From Ziziphus jujuba (Eukaryota > Streptophyta > Magnoliopsida > Rosales > Rhamnaceae), in the NCBI RefSeq assembly GCF_031755915.1, contig NC_083383.1, forward strand, positions 5,260,001 to 5,324,000: a stretch of 64,000 nt of DNA. The letters are read 5' to 3'. Below, piece after piece: positions 49,001 through 60,852 of the stretch. The stretch's first letter is position 1. Each line of letters opens with the position of its first letter. A program made the position numbers and the translations under genes. The notes beneath the pieces were generated by a model, which worked only from the letters and a program-made list of their open reading frames with translations, was not told the DNA's origin and made no database searches.

Positions 49001-50908
49001 ATGAACCTTAGAACCCTTACCTTGGTCAGCAACCTCAATCTTACCTTCTTGAATGGATGGTGAAGCCGTTGGTGCCATGCTTGCTTTTTCCTTGAGCTTT
49101 TCGGCTTCTCTCCTTTGTTGCATTTGTAATTGGTCCTTGTAAACCTCTTTAGGAGATAATGGTTCCAGCTTGATCTTCTTCCCTTTAAACCTGAAAACAA
49201 TACTATTTTCTTGACCAAAATGAGTAGCATCTTTATCAAATTGCCATGGTCTACCTAATAGTATATGTCCAGCAATCATAGGTACAATATCACATAAAAC
49301 TACATCCTCATATCTACCTATATTAAATTTTACTTTGGCTTGTTTGTTTACTTTCATCTCACCACTATCATTAAGCCATTGTAATCTATAAGGTTCTGGA
49401 TGTTTAATTGTTTTCAAACCTAATTTATCAACTACAAGATTACTTATCACATTAGTACAACTCCCACTATCTATAATCATGCTACAAATTTTACCTTGTA
49501 TTTCGCAGCGAGTGTGGAAGATGTTTTCCCTTTGTATCTGCTCTTCATCTTTGTAGACAGCAAGTACTCTCCTTGAAACCAAGCTCAACTCGGCTTTAGA
49601 TGTATCTACAGGTTCGGTTTCATCTTCATTACATTCCTCCTCTTGTTCGGTTTCAGCGCCACTTTCTTCACTTGCGGATTCCAGCTCACCATCACCCTTT
49701 AATACCATGATTCTTCTATTTGGGCATTGGCTGGATATGTGTCCTCTTCCTTGGCACTTAAAACAAATTATTTCTCTAGATTTTTGAGGTCTAGGATCAG
49801 ATTTTATCTCACCTCTAAGTGCTTGGACAGATTCGGTCTTGACCTCCCTTCTTGGCCGGTTGGTTGATTCTTCTCCTAATTTCGGCCTCAACTTGTTTTC
49901 ATAAGTGGAATTGTTTTTCCAGCCACTTGAACTTGTCCTTCCACTGCTAGAAACTCCTCCAAACCGTGTACTAACACCCCTCCTCTTGAATTGGTTCTCA
50001 AGTTTAATGGCTACATGCAACATCTCCTCCAATTCCACATATTGTTGTAATTCAAGTTGATTGGCTATTTCACAATTCAAACCACCAAGAAACCTTGCCA
50101 TGGTTGCTTCCCTATCTTCATTCAAGTTCAATCTCATCATAAGCATCTCCATCTCCTTGTAATAATCCTCCACGGATCCATGTCCTTGAGATAAAGACTG
50201 AAGTCTTTGATGCAGCAACCTATGATAGTGTGATGGTACGAATCGCTTCCGCATGGCTCCTTTCATTTGTCGCCATGTAGTAATCAAGTCATCACCAACT
50301 CTCCTTCGAGTGTTTTGCTCATTGGTCCACCATTGGAGTGCATAATGGCCAAACTCCATTGCTGCCAATTTCACCTTCTTAGCCTCTGAATAATTATGGC
50401 AGTCAAATATCATCTCCATCTTTTCTTCCCACTCCAAATATGCTTCGGGGTCACTTTTTCCCATGAATGGTGGGATGTTGATCATGATATTGCTAAGATT
50501 GTCATCTGTTTCTTCCCTCCTATATCTTCCATGGCCAGCTCTATCTTGGACAGGAAAAGTTTCATCCATACCTTCCTCAAAGTCTCCACCGAATGGCTCC
50601 TTATCAAATTCCTCTCTCGGTCTCTCGCGACCTCCTCGTCCTCGACCTCGTCCTCCATGGAATTCTTGCCTATTTCTTGTGTTCGGAATTCCTTGGGAAA
50701 CTTCTAGCCTTCCCATCCTTTGATTCACATGCTCAACTTGAGCACTAACCCGCTGTATTGACTCCAAAACAGCTCTCATGTCCACTTGGTCTCCGCTCCC
50801 GGTAGCTCGGACATTGCCATGTAATGCTACGGACTCTTCCTCATTGATCCTCAAGGATGGATCTCCTCTTCTTATTCTAGAATCTGCCATGTTAGTAAAA
50901 TACTGCAA
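45790..50908 (-). pseudogene. Element E gag-pol polyprotein, one frameshift in integrase
   Basis: Frame one (50908-46682, 1408 codons): Gag domain about 150-310; CCHC knuckle [14 protein letters not shown] near 380-395; protease [12 protein letters not shown] near 480; reverse transcriptase with [11 protein letters not shown] near 915-925; RNase H from [14 protein letters not shown] near 1063; integrase zinc finger ([10 protein letters not shown]...CERCVKC) near 1245-1285 and core peptides [16 protein letters not shown] and [10 protein letters not shown]. One extra base near 46695 shifts the frame within the last catalytic block. The second frame (open to 45790) continues with [36 protein letters not shown] and the CR-like tail [18 protein letters not shown], encoded inside the 3' LTR. 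It carries out reverse transcription and integration when intact. It is the likely helper type for A, C, D and F. Confidence 0.93.
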
Positions 50909-51929
50909 AAATAAAATAAATCCTCACAATATTCACTCCCTCACGTGTTTCACTCAAACAAGGTCTCGGCACTCGTGTTTGCACACTAGTTTCGGCTTTT
51001 ACCCTCTTTTACGCTCACACACTCTTGCCTTTTTCCACTCAATGAATTATCTCAAAGTTCTAATTAAAACAACCACAAAACAGCAATTAGATCACTAGTA
51101 TGTTTTAATTAAATTTATCAACAAAACAGTAGCAAAAAGTAGGCAATACTGAAAGAATCCAACAAATCCTAATTTTTCGGCTTTCTAGACAAGAAAACAC
51201 AAAATAATGGGAAAACGTTGGAATTTTTGAAAACTGCACCAGATGGTAGTAGATTATGAGTTCAAGAATAAAATTCCAGAAAAAGAAATTCAAATACGAA
51301 CAAGAATCAAAGAGAACAAAACTATAGAAAAGTGTTGGTTGTTGTTCTTGTAATTCAAGTTTTGTATCAATTCCTTTAACTAATTTTAATCCAAAAATTT
51401 TAAACACCCAAAATCCAAAAATCCAGCAGCAAGAATAATTTCCCAGCAACTCAAATATTGAATAAATAATCAAAAACCAGCAGCTCCAACAAATTTCCAG
51501 CAAACAAATCAAACTCCAACAAACTGAAATATATTTTTTTTTTATTCGGCTTTACCTCTTTTTTTTTTTTTTTTTTTCACTCACAGAACATAAACAACTG
51601 CAGTAGCAAGAATAATTACCAAAATTGCAATTCCATCTCCAAAACAAACACCAAACCCGTGACCTCCAAATAAACAAAATGTGCAGTTTTTTTTTTTTTT
51701 TTAAATGTTGCCGAAACTTTTTTTTTTCCTGTTTTCTTTTTTTTTTTTTTTTGAATATAAGAATGCAAATATTTAAAACTAAAACAGCAAAGAAAAATCA
51801 ACAAAAACCAAATTAACAAGAACAACGATAAAAGAGAACCAACAAGCTAGGAAACAAAAATACGATAAAACTAGGAAATCCTAATTCAACTAGGAATGAA
51901 TTTTTTTTTTTTTTTTAAGATGCTGAACG

Positions 51930-53003
51930 TGATGTGATTCCGCCCAAGCCCGCTCCACCGATAACTCGTTGGGGTGCTGACTCGACACGGATGAAGACTA
52001 GGCCAATCACAAGAGCTCAAATTAAGAGATTTAAGGGTAACCTGGGAGTATTTATACAGAGGGTAATCAATCTCAACAGAGCTTGTCCATACTTGAAGAT
52101 ACAAAGTCTATTCGAAGCATCCAAGTGGTGGAAGCCGATACGGACCCGGGTGACGGTTTTGGTACATTTTTGGAGTCCGGGAAGCATGAAATGGTTCCAA
52201 TGCTTCATGGGTTCAATACATATGCCTAAGAGGTCATGGAATCAAGTTAAAGCAGCCTCAAATGCAATCAAAAAGGGCTTGTACGGACAGCATCAACAAT
52301 TTGGCCGAATTTGCTGTATTGCTTGCTGGCTTTACTGTATTTTACTGTATTAGCCTTTTCTTATTTTTCCAAGCATGGGCAACGTGTGGGACTTCATATT
52401 CAGCTTATTTGGCATCCTAAAAAGAATCTAGCAGCTGATTTGAAGCTCAAAGAGGTCAAAGAATTGGTCAAAGTCAATGTAGTCAAAAAGCTAGTATTTT
52501 AGTTTCCTAATTTTATTCTACTTTTTGTTTTAGGAAACTACCATTATTTTTAGTTTCTATTTATTTATTTTCTGGAAAAATAAGATTAGGAAAGTTATTA
52601 TTTTATTATTTTCTTTGTAAATTAATTAATTCCTAATTCAAAATAAAGGAATTAATTAATCCAAATTAGATTAGGAAAAGGAAAGTTTCGGCCAAGGTAG
52701 AATTCTTCATTGAGTGGCCGGTTTTTCCTAGGGTTTTTAGGGTTTATTTTGTTTCTTTCAAAGCCTATTTAAAGGCTTATTTTTCATTAATAATATAACT
52801 TTAAACTTTGATTTGATTAAGAAAATACTTGTGAGATTAATTATCTCTTTGTTCTTTGAGAACACCTAAAACACCATTAGAGAATTGGTTGTTTTAGCTT
52901 GACTTATCAATAGGTTTTCCATCCCCTATTGTGGCGTCTTCATTATACCAAGGTTTCTAACCACAGGTTGGTTAGGGGTTGAGGTCCATTCCATTCCATT
53001 CCA
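51930..53003 (+). repeat. Element F 5' LTR, 3' end deleted
   Basis: Nearly identical to the 3' LTR over its length but stops at GGGGTTGAGGTCCATTCC, before the conserved AACTTGAACTTAATTAAAG and GTTCGTATCA end. Confidence 0.9.
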
Positions 53004-53037
53004 TGGCGATGCCCGAGCTACCGGGAGTGGAGACCAA

Positions 53038-56000
53038 GTGGACATGAGAGCTGTTTTGGAGTCCATACAGCGGGTTAGTGCTCAAGTTGAGCATGTGAAT
53101 CAAAGGATGGGAAGGCTAGAAGTTTCCCAAGGAATTCTGAACACAAGAAATAGGGAAGAATTCCATGGAGGACGAGGAGGTCGTGAGAGACCGAGAGAGG
53201 AGTTTGATGAGGAGCCATTCGGTGGAGACTTTGAGGAAGGTATGGACGAAACTTTTGCTGTCCAAGATAGAGCTGGCCATGGAAGATATAGGAGGGAAGA
53301 AACAGATGAAAATCTTAGCATTATCAAGATCAACATCCCACCATTCATGGGAAAAAATGACCCCGAAGCATATTTGGAGTGGGAAGAAAAGATGGAGATG
53401 ATATTTGACCGCCATAATTATTCGGAGGCTAAGAAGGTGAAATTGGCAGCAAAGGAGTTTGGACATTATGCACTCCAATGGTGGACCAATGAGCAAAACA
53501 CCCGAAGGAGAGTTGGTGATGACTTGATTACTACATGGCGACAGATGAAAGGAGCCATGAGGAAGCGATTCGTACCATCACACTATCATAGGTTGCTGCA
53601 TCAAAGACTTCAATCTTTATCTCAAGGACATGGATCCGTGGAGGATTATTACAAGGAGATGGAGATGCTTATGATGAGATTGAACTTGAATGAAGATAGG
53701 GAAGCAACCATGGCAAGGTTTCTTGGTGGTTTGAATCGTGAAATAGCCAATCAACTAAAATTGCAACAATATGTGGAATTGGAGGAGATGTTGCATGTGG
53801 CTATTAAATTAGAGCATCAATTCAAGAGGAGGGGTGTAAGATCATGGTTTGGAGGTGTTTCCAACATTAGAAGGTCCAATTCAAGTGGCTGGAGGAACAA
53901 TCCCATCTATGAAAGCAAGCCAAAGCCGAAAGTCAAAGAAGAAAGTTCAAATTGGCCAAGGAAGGAGACTAGAACCGAATCTGTCCAAGCACCAAAGAAT
54001 GAGGTAAAATTAGATCCTAAACCTTTTAGAACTCATGATGTTGTGTGTTTTAAGTGCCAAGGAGGAGGACACATCGCTAGCCAATGCCCGAATAGAAGAA
54101 TCATGGTGTTAAAGGGCAATGACGAGCTAGAATCGAAAAGTGAAGAAAGTGAGGATGAAGCCAAGCAAGAGGAGGAGGACTTGGAGGATGAACCCGAAAC
54201 CTTGCAAACATCCAATGCTGAATTAAACTTGCTTTCTAGGAGAGTACTTGCTGTATACAAACATGAGGATGAAATTCAAAGAGAGAACATCTTCCACACC
54301 CGATGTGAAATTCAAGGTAAGATTTGTAGTATGATTATTGATAGTGGAAGTTGTACAAATGTAATTAGTAACATTGTAGTTGATAAATTAGGCTTAATAA
54401 CTATTAAACATCCAGAACCTTATAGATTACAATGGCTTAATGATGGTGGTGAAATAAAAGTGAATAAACAAGCCAAAGTAAAATTTAATATAGGTAGATA
54501 TGAGGATGTAGTTTTATGTGATATTGTACCCATGATTGCTGGACATATACTATTAGGTAGGCCATGGCAATTTGATAAAGATGCTACTCATTTTGGTCGA
54601 GAAAATAGTATTGTTTTCAGGTTTAAAGGGAAGAAGGTCAAGCTGGAACCATTATCTCCTAAAGAGGTTTACAAAGACCAATTACAAATGCAACAAAGGA
54701 GAGAAGCCGAAAACCTTAAGGAAAAAGCAAGTATGGCACCAACAGCTTCACCATCCTTTCAAGAAGGTAAGAATGAGGTTGTTGATCAAGGTAAGGTTTC
54801 TAAGACTCATATTGAGTGGAAAGATCAAGGAAAAATCAAAAGAGAAGGGAAAGAGAGTGGCAAACCCGAGAGCTTGGAGAAGGAAGGGAAATCCGAAGGT
54901 TTGCGCCAATCCAAGGGGGAAAAAGAAAAAGAAAGAAAAGAAAGGTCAAGTATCAACTTTTATTTGAGTTTAGGGGATATTAATAAGGTTATTGAGTGTA
55001 AGAAACCTTTGCTTGTCATGATTTATAAAGAAAATTATTTTAATGATCAAACTAACTTTGAAGAACTTGAATTGTCAAGTTCAATGATTTCTCTTTTGAA
55101 GGAATTTGGAGATGTCTTCCCAAATGAAATTCCAAGTGGACTACCATCAAATCAAGAGGGAAAAGGTGAGCTTGCTATCCAAGGTAAGTCTTCTAATACT
55201 CAGGTTGTGTGGAAAGATTTTAATAAAACTAAGAGTGAAAAATTTGGTGCAAAAGCCGAGAGTGAGGAAGGTGAGATGGCATGGAGTGAGAAAGGAAAAG
55301 GAAGACAAGAAAGGAAGAATATAAATTTTTATCTTAGCTTTGGTGATGTTAATAAAGTAATTATGAATAAGAAATCATTGTTGACCATGAATTTTAAAGA
55401 TACTTATTTAAAGATGTCTTTATTGCATAGAACTTTATCTGCATTGTTGAGAGCTTTACTTAGTGGCAATTTGAAAATTTGGGAAACATTGTTTACTAAC
55501 TTTAAAAAGTGTAATTTTTACCATAATGAGCATGTATTTCTAGATTTTGTTATAATAGTGTTTGACCCAGGAGAATTGGTTTGGTTGCACTTACAAAAGG
55601 AAAGGTTTCCTAATCAAAGAAAGTCAAAGCTCATGCCGCCTATGGATGGACCTTTTCAAGTTTTGAAGCCGAATAACAAGAATGCCTACAAGCTTGATTT
55701 ACCGGGTGAGTATAACATGAGCGCTGCATTTAATGTTGCTGATTTAACTCCTTTTTCTGCAGGTGATGATCTTGATTTGAGGACAAATCCTTTTCAAGAG
55801 GAGGGGAATGATGTGATTCCGCCCGAGCCCGCTCCACCGATAACTCGCTGGGGTGCTGACTCGACACGGATGAAGACTAGGCCAATCACAAGAGCTCAAA
55901 TTAAGAGATTTAAGGGCAACCTGGGAGTATTTATACAGAGGGTAATCAATCTCAACAGAGCTTGTCCATACTTGAAGATACAAAGTCTATTCGAAGCATC

Positions 56001-56208
56001 CAAGTGGTGGAAGCCGATACGGACCCGGGTGACGGTTTTGGTACATTTTTGGAGTCCGGGAAGCATGAAATGGTTCCAATGCTTCATGGGTTCAATACAT
56101 ATGCCTAAGAGGTCATGGAATCAAGTTAAAGCAGCCTCAAATGCAATCAAAAAGGGCTTGTACGGACAGCATCAACAATTTGGCCGAATTGGCTGTATTG
56201 CTTGCTAG
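53038..56208 (+). CDS. Element F Gag-protease-integrase tail fusion, 1056-codon open frame
   Basis: The first available Met ([13 protein letters not shown]) corresponds to about residue 42 of element D and the normal start region is deleted. The frame then holds the Gag domain, knuckle [14 protein letters not shown], protease [12 protein letters not shown] and [11 protein letters not shown], doubled lysine-rich linker, integrase and RT scraps and integrase tail, and ends inside the 3' LTR. Block similarities alternate: E-like start, A/C-like from the [13 protein letters not shown] region through the knuckle and acidic linker, E-like protease ([19 protein letters not shown]), then A/C-like tail after SGLPSN. 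The true translation start is unclear without the leader. Confidence 0.85.
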   Translation: MDMRAVLESIQRVSAQVEHVNQRMGRLEVSQGILNTRNREEFHGGRGGRERPREEFDEEPFGGDFEEGMDETFAVQDRAGHGRYRREETDENLSIIKINIPPFMGKNDPEAYLEWEEKMEMIFDRHNYSEAKKVKLAAKEFGHYALQWWTNEQNTRRRVGDDLITTWRQMKGAMRKRFVPSHYHRLLHQRLQSLSQGHGSVEDYYKEMEMLMMRLNLNEDREATMARFLGGLNREIANQLKLQQYVELEEMLHVAIKLEHQFKRRGVRSWFGGVSNIRRSNSSGWRNNPIYESKPKPKVKEESSNWPRKETRTESVQAPKNEVKLDPKPFRTHDVVCFKCQGGGHIASQCPNRRIMVLKGNDELESKSEESEDEAKQEEEDLEDEPETLQTSNAELNLLSRRVLAVYKHEDEIQRENIFHTRCEIQGKICSMIIDSGSCTNVISNIVVDKLGLITIKHPEPYRLQWLNDGGEIKVNKQAKVKFNIGRYEDVVLCDIVPMIAGHILLGRPWQFDKDATHFGRENSIVFRFKGKKVKLEPLSPKEVYKDQLQMQQRREAENLKEKASMAPTASPSFQEGKNEVVDQGKVSKTHIEWKDQGKIKREGKESGKPESLEKEGKSEGLRQSKGEKEKERKERSSINFYLSLGDINKVIECKKPLLVMIYKENYFNDQTNFEELELSSSMISLLKEFGDVFPNEIPSGLPSNQEGKGELAIQGKSSNTQVVWKDFNKTKSEKFGAKAESEEGEMAWSEKGKGRQERKNINFYLSFGDVNKVIMNKKSLLTMNFKDTYLKMSLLHRTLSALLRALLSGNLKIWETLFTNFKKCNFYHNEHVFLDFVIIVFDPGELVWLHLQKERFPNQRKSKLMPPMDGPFQVLKPNNKNAYKLDLPGEYNMSAAFNVADLTPFSAGDDLDLRTNPFQEEGNDVIPPEPAPPITRWGADSTRMKTRPITRAQIKRFKGNLGVFIQRVINLNRACPYLKIQSLFEASKWWKPIRTRVTVLVHFWSPGSMKWFQCFMGSIHMPKRSWNQVKAASNAIKKGLYGQHQQFGRIGCIAC
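55798..55808 (+). other. Element F polypurine tract
   Basis: GAGGAGGGGAA directly before the 3' LTR, also coding EEGN. Confidence 0.88.
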
Positions 56209-56948
56209 CTTTACTGTATTTTACTGTATTAGCCTTTTCTTATTTTTCCAAGCATGGGCAACGTGTGGGACTTCATATTCAGCTTATTTGGCATCCTAAA
56301 AAGAATCTAGCAGCTGATTTGAAGCTCAAAGAGGTCAAAGAATTGGTCAAAGTCAATGTAGTCAAAAAGCTATTATTTTAGTTTCCTAATTTTATTCTAC
56401 TTTTTGTTTTAGGAAACTACCATTATTTTTAGTTTCTATTTATTTATTTTCTGGACAAATAAGATTAGGAAAGTTATTATTTTATTATTTTCTTTGTAAA
56501 TTAATTAATTCCTAATTCAAAATAAAGGAATTAATTAATCCAAATTATATTAGGAAAAGGAAAGTTTCGGCCAAGGTAGAATTCTTCATTGAGTGGCCGG
56601 TTTTTCCTAGGGTTTTTAGGGTTTATTTTGTTTCTTTCAAAGCCTATTTAAAGGCTTATTTTTCATTAATAATATAACTTTAAACTTTCATTTGATTAAG
56701 AAAATACTTGTGAGATTAATTATCTCTTTGTTCTTTGAGAACACCTAAAACACCATTAGAGAATTGGTTGTTTTAGCTTGACTTATCAATAGGTTTTCCA
56801 TCCCCTATTGTGGCATCTTCATTATACCAAGGTTTCTAACCACAGGTTGGTTAGGGGTTGAGGTCCATTCCATTAGAACTTGAACTTAATTAAAGATCCG
56901 GGCTAATATAATACGGGTTTAGGAGCAGGTCGTCCTAGGTTCGTATCA
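55809..56948 (+). repeat. Element F 3' LTR
   Basis: 1140 bp from TGATGTGATTCC to GTTCGTATCA, followed by the AAACG duplication and then element E leader. Confidence 0.94.
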
Positions 56949-57052
56949 AAACGTGTATAGGATGGATGCAACCTTAACCTAATGCTAAAATTGTAGAATA
57001 ACACAAAAACAAATAAAGCAAATAAAGATAGATCAAACCTGAGCAAAATTTA

Positions 57053-57064
57053 GCTCTGATACCA
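57053..57064 (-). other. Element E primer binding site (tRNA-iMet)
   Basis: GCTCTGATACCA on the plus strand, i.e. TGGTATCAGAGC on the element strand, two bases inside the 5' LTR. Confidence 0.93.
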
Positions 57065-57066
57065 AA

Positions 57067-58194
57067 TGATACGAACCTAGGACGACTTGCTCCTAAACCC
57101 GTATTATATTAGCCCGGATCTTTAATTAAGTTCAAGTTCTAATGGAGTGGACCTCAACCCCTAACCAACCTGTGGTTAGAAACCTTGGTATAATGTAGAC
57201 GCCACAATAGGGGATGGAAAACCTATTGATAAGTCAAGTTAAAACAACCAATTCTCTAATGGTGTTTTAGGTGTTCTCAAAGAACAAAGAGATAATTAAT
57301 CTCACAAGTATTTTCTTAATCAAATCAAAGTTTAAAGTTATCTTATTAATGAAAAATAAGCCTTTAAATAGGCTTTGAAAGAAACAAAATAAACCCTAAA
57401 AACCCTAGGAAAAACCGGCCACTCAATGAAGAATTCTACCTTGGCCGAAACTTTCCTTTTCCTAATCTAATTTGGATTAATTAATTCCTTTATTGAATTA
57501 GGAATTAATTAATTTACAAAGAAAATAATAAAATAATAACTTTCCTAATCTTATTTGTCCAGAAAATAAATAAATAGAAACTAAAAATAATGGTAGTTTC
57601 CTAAAACAAAAAGTAGAATAAAATTAGGAAACTAAAATACTAGCTTTTTGACTACATTGACTTTGACCAATTCTTTGACCCAAGTGAGCTCCAAATCAGC
57701 TTCAATATGCTTTGTAGAATGCCAAATAAGCTTATTGTGAAGTTCCTCACTTTGCCCTTGCTTGGAAGTAAGAGAAAAGGCTAATACAGTAAAGCCCGTG
57801 AAGAATACAGCAAATCCGGCCTTTCCTTCTCCTTGTGCGCAAACCTCCTTGTTGGTCGGCTTTGAAGCTGCTTTGGCTGGTTTCTATGACTCATCCTCCA
57901 TATAAATTAAACCTATAAAGATGGGGTTCCAATTCATACAACCCGGCCTCTTTATTGTTACCAAAAACGTCACCCGACCCCATTTTGGCTTCTATTGCTT
58001 GTATGAGTAAAACAGGCCTTTGTTCATTAGATATGGCCAACCCCTCTTGACTATGACTTATTCCTTGTATGAAGACAGCAAGATTGTCCTTGAACTTCTT
58101 GGCTTGGGCCCTAGTGATCGGCCCCACCTTCATTTGTAATGGGTCAGCACCCCAACGGGTTGTTGGTCGAGCTGTCTCGGGTGGATTCGCATCA
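57067..58194 (-). repeat. Element E 5' LTR
   Basis: 1128 bp, shorter than the 3' LTR by small deletions (near 57495 and 57787). A TATA-like TATTTAAA lies at 57363-57370 on the minus strand. Flanked by the TAACT duplication and rpoA. Confidence 0.93.
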
Positions 58195-58747
58195 TAACTT
58201 CCATTTATACAATACCCGCAATGCCTTTCGAGTTGTAATTCAATACACAAATTAATTGGTTCCGTTAGGTTCCCTATAGCCTGTGTATTATCAATGATTT
58301 CCATTGAAGGTGGTAAGATGATGTCTTGAGCAGTTACATATAGGGGACTTTTGACACAAATAGACGCATCACAAGTTCCATAAAGGTTACTTCTCAATAC
58401 AATTTCTTTCAAATGCATTAAAATTTTATGTACAGATTCTTGAATACCCACTATCGTAGAATATTCATGTGGTATTTTATCAAATTTTGCACGTGTGATA
58501 CATGTTCCTTTTATTTCTCCAAGCAAAGCTCTTCGCATCGCAATGCCTATTGTATCGGCTTGGCCTTTCATAAGTGGAGCCAGAATAAAGCATCCATAAT
58601 AAAGACGCTTACTGTTTACTTGTGATTCAACACACTTCCATTGCAGTGTCTGAGTAGATATTGTTACCTCCTCGTGAATCATAATAATATTATTTGATCA
58701 GATCATTGAATTATTTATTTCTCTTGAAATATCTTCAATGTTTATTT

Positions 58748-59126
58748 TTATACACGTCTTTTTTTAGGAGGTCTACAGCCATTATGTGGCATAGGGATTA
58801 CATCTCGTATGAAACATAATATGAATAGCTCTTAATGCTGTATCTCTTCCGAGACCAGGGCCTTTTATCATGACTTCTACCCGTTGCATACCTTGATCCA
58901 CTAATATCCGAATAGCGTTTCCCACTGTGGTTTGAGCGGATAATGGCATCCCTCATCTTGTACCCTTGAATCCACAAGTATCGGCAGAAGACCATGAAAT
59001 TACTCGACCCCTTACATCCGTAATAGTCACAATAGTATTGTTGAAACTTGCTTGAACATGAATAACTCCCTTTTGTATTCCACACGCATTTTTATGTGAA
59101 CCAATTCTTGGTATAGGTCTTGCCAT
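58748..59126 (-). pseudogene. rps11: rps11 pseudogene
   Basis: Minus strand from the ATG at 59126: [20 protein letters not shown], then [23 protein letters not shown] to TGA stops it after FKGTR, and a deletion of several codons plus a shift occurs after LRAI. Total 379 nt against about 417 normally. Confidence 0.9.
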
Positions 59127-59262
59127 ATTTTATCATCTCATAAATATAAGTCAGAGATATATGTATATATCCATTTCATGTCAAAATAGATCCTTTATTT
59201 TTATTTCTATATTTGTACAACGGTTCCTTTAGATTTATAGAGTCCTTTTTTGTTTAGAAAGA

Positions 59263-59376
59263 TTATCCTTGTCTTTGTTTATGTCTTGGGTTGGAACAAA
59301 TTACTATAATTCATCCCCGCCTATGGATTAGTCGACATTTTTCATAAATTTTATGCGCATAGGCTCTTATTTTCAT
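59263..59376 (-). pseudogene. rpl36: rpl36 pseudogene
   Basis: 37 codons, normal length: MKIRAYAHKIYEKCRLIHRRG, then TGA (from CGA), then IIVICSNPRHKQRQG and stop. Only one nonsense change. Confidence 0.92.
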
Positions 59377-59507
59377 ATTTATCATTCCTTAACTTAATTC
59401 TAACTTTCTTTATTGGAAGAAAATAACTTGCTTAAAATTTTTAACTTCGAATTGTATGCCCCAAAAATGAATGTTGAAATTGAAAAGACCATATAATCAT
59501 TGGAATC

Positions 59508-59725
59508 TTTTTTTGGAGTCTATAAATTATACATCCGCTGGTTGAATCATAACGACTTGCTCCACTTTTGCTTCAATTTCCTCATCGTATACGTATAAAA
59601 AAACTACTTATAATTGTTTCTGAAACATAATCTAGATCATATTTCATTATCTAAATGAATTTAGACTTTACCATTGGGCAGTTGTGCAGTAATTCAACCT
59701 TCATGAATCCTTTTTTTGCTTTCAT
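59508..59725 (-). pseudogene. infA: infA pseudogene
   Basis: Minus strand from about 59725: MKAKKGFMKVELLHNCPMVK resembles translation initiation factor 1, with stops soon after, and a readable tail (IRSR...YDSTSGCIIYRL-like). infA is a pseudogene in many angiosperm plastomes, so this decay may predate transfer. The end is approximate. Confidence 0.75.
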
Positions 59726-59816
59726 TTTAGGTCAAACTCCTTGAGGTATCAACTAATACGGGATGGGTGATATTAGAAAACCGCCCTCACTCTTTTTTTT
59801 TTTCCCCACAAATATT

Positions 59817-60254
59817 AAAGTTCCACATATAATTCACATATCAGAAGGATTACCATAAATAACACAAAAGTTCTCCACCAATTTCTTCTAATCGAGCATC
59901 TCTGCTGTAATTATACCCTGCGAAGTAGAAAGAATTATAATCCCCATTCCGCCTAAAATTCTAGGAATTCGTTGATAGTTAGAATATATTCGTAGACTAG
60001 GTCAACTAATTTGTTTTAAATTTAAAATAGCTTTATATGGTCCTTTCCTATTCCTTCTATGTCATAGGGTTAAAACAAAAAAATCTTTGTTGTTTTCTTG
60101 ATGTTTCCGCATGTTTTCAATAAAACCTTCGCGTAAAAGGATTTTAACAATGTTTTCAATAATGTTAATAGATGGCATTCGAACTGTTCTATTTTTATTC
60201 ATGTCAGCATTTCGTATAGAGGTTATTATGTCAGTAATAGTGTCTTTTATTCAT
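59817..60254 (-). pseudogene. rps8: rps8 pseudogene
   Basis: Peptides on the minus strand across frames: DTI...[70 protein letters not shown]. Several stops and a frame problem just after the start ATG at 60254. 60255-60483 is AT-rich rps8-rpl14 spacer with no gene. Confidence 0.88.
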
Positions 60255-60483
60255 GATAAACTTAGATTATTGTTGTACTCGAATTTTGATATAATCAACA
60301 TGCTCTTTTTCTGTTTTTCTTCATTTTTTAATTATGAATTCTTAAAGGTATATACGTGAGACAAAACCAATCTACTACTAATAATAAATCTCAATTTACT
60401 AAATAATCTTAATCAATTTTAGTTAAATACTCAATTAAATATTATAACTATAATAATTATATTAATTATGTCATGGTCTCTTC

Positions 60484-60852
60484 TTATAATACTTCGGGTG
60501 CTATTGAAATTATTTTTGTGAAATTCAACTGTCTTAATTTCTGGGCGATCGCGCCAAAAATTCGAGTTCCTTTTAGATTTCCTTCTTGTTCAATAACACC
60601 CGCAACATTTTCATCATATTGTATGATCATACCGTTCTCACGTTTGAGCTCTTTACAAGTACGTACAATTATAGCTTTGATCATTTTTAATCATTCTAGA
60701 GGTGTATTTGATACTGATTCCTTGATTACAGCAACAATAACGTCACCAATATGAGCATATCTTCGATTACTAGCTCCTATGATTCGAATACACATTAATT
60801 CTCGGGCTCCGCTGTTATCCGCTACATTCAAATGGCTGTGGGGTTGAATAAT
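60484..60852 (-). pseudogene. rpl14: rpl14 pseudogene
   Basis: 122 codons, normal length. The start codon is ATT instead of ATG at 60850-60852, then [20 protein letters not shown] and [22 protein letters not shown] to TGA change follows (near 60690), then [18 protein letters not shown] to IAPEVL. Otherwise very well preserved. Confidence 0.92.

Larger units (their letters stand above)
51930..56948 (+). mobile_element. Element F: non-autonomous copy nested in element E leader
   Basis: Plus-strand element with partial 5' LTR (51930 to about 53003), direct fusion into gag, and full 3' LTR 55809-56948. Duplications are GAACG (51925-51929) and AAACG (56949-56953), one mismatch. The last 60-70 bases of the 5' LTR, the primer site, leader and first 25 or so gag codons are missing; the junction is a CCATTCCATTCCATTCCATGG microsatellite-like seam. 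It has no RT, RNase H or integrase core. Confidence 0.92.
50909..57052 (-). other. Element E leader, interrupted by element F
   Basis: Leader pieces 50909-51929 and 56954-57052 join at GAACG to give about 1.1 kb, matching the leaders of D and A, with poly-T runs on the plus strand near 51532-51576 and 51686-51751. Element F occupies 51930-56948. Confidence 0.88.
44954..58194 (-). mobile_element. Element E: autonomous-type CRM-like Ty3/gypsy retrotransposon
   Basis: Minus-strand element with 5' LTR 57067-58194, primer site 57053-57064, leader (split by element F), gag-pol 50908 to about 45790, polypurine tract 46094-46104 and 3' LTR 44954-46093. A perfect TAACT duplication flanks it in rpoA. 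Without F it is about 8.2 kb. It is the only copy here with reverse transcriptase, RNase H and integrase core. Its LTRs begin TGATGCGAATCC, like solo LTR B, and differ from each other at roughly 15 sites plus two small deletions by eye. Confidence 0.95.
44463..58682 (-). pseudogene. rpoA: rpoA pseudogene split by element E (plastid RNA polymerase alpha)
   Basis: N-terminal part 58200-58682 on the minus strand ([54 protein letters not shown]) and C-terminal part 44463-44953 with the alpha-CTD helices ([37 protein letters not shown]). The two parts total about 974 nt, nearly full length. Element E is inserted between them with a TAACT duplication (44949-44953 and 58195-58199). The N-terminal reading frame itself is open up to the insertion and runs into the LTR by chance. 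44268-44462 is petD-rpoA spacer. Confidence 0.93.
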
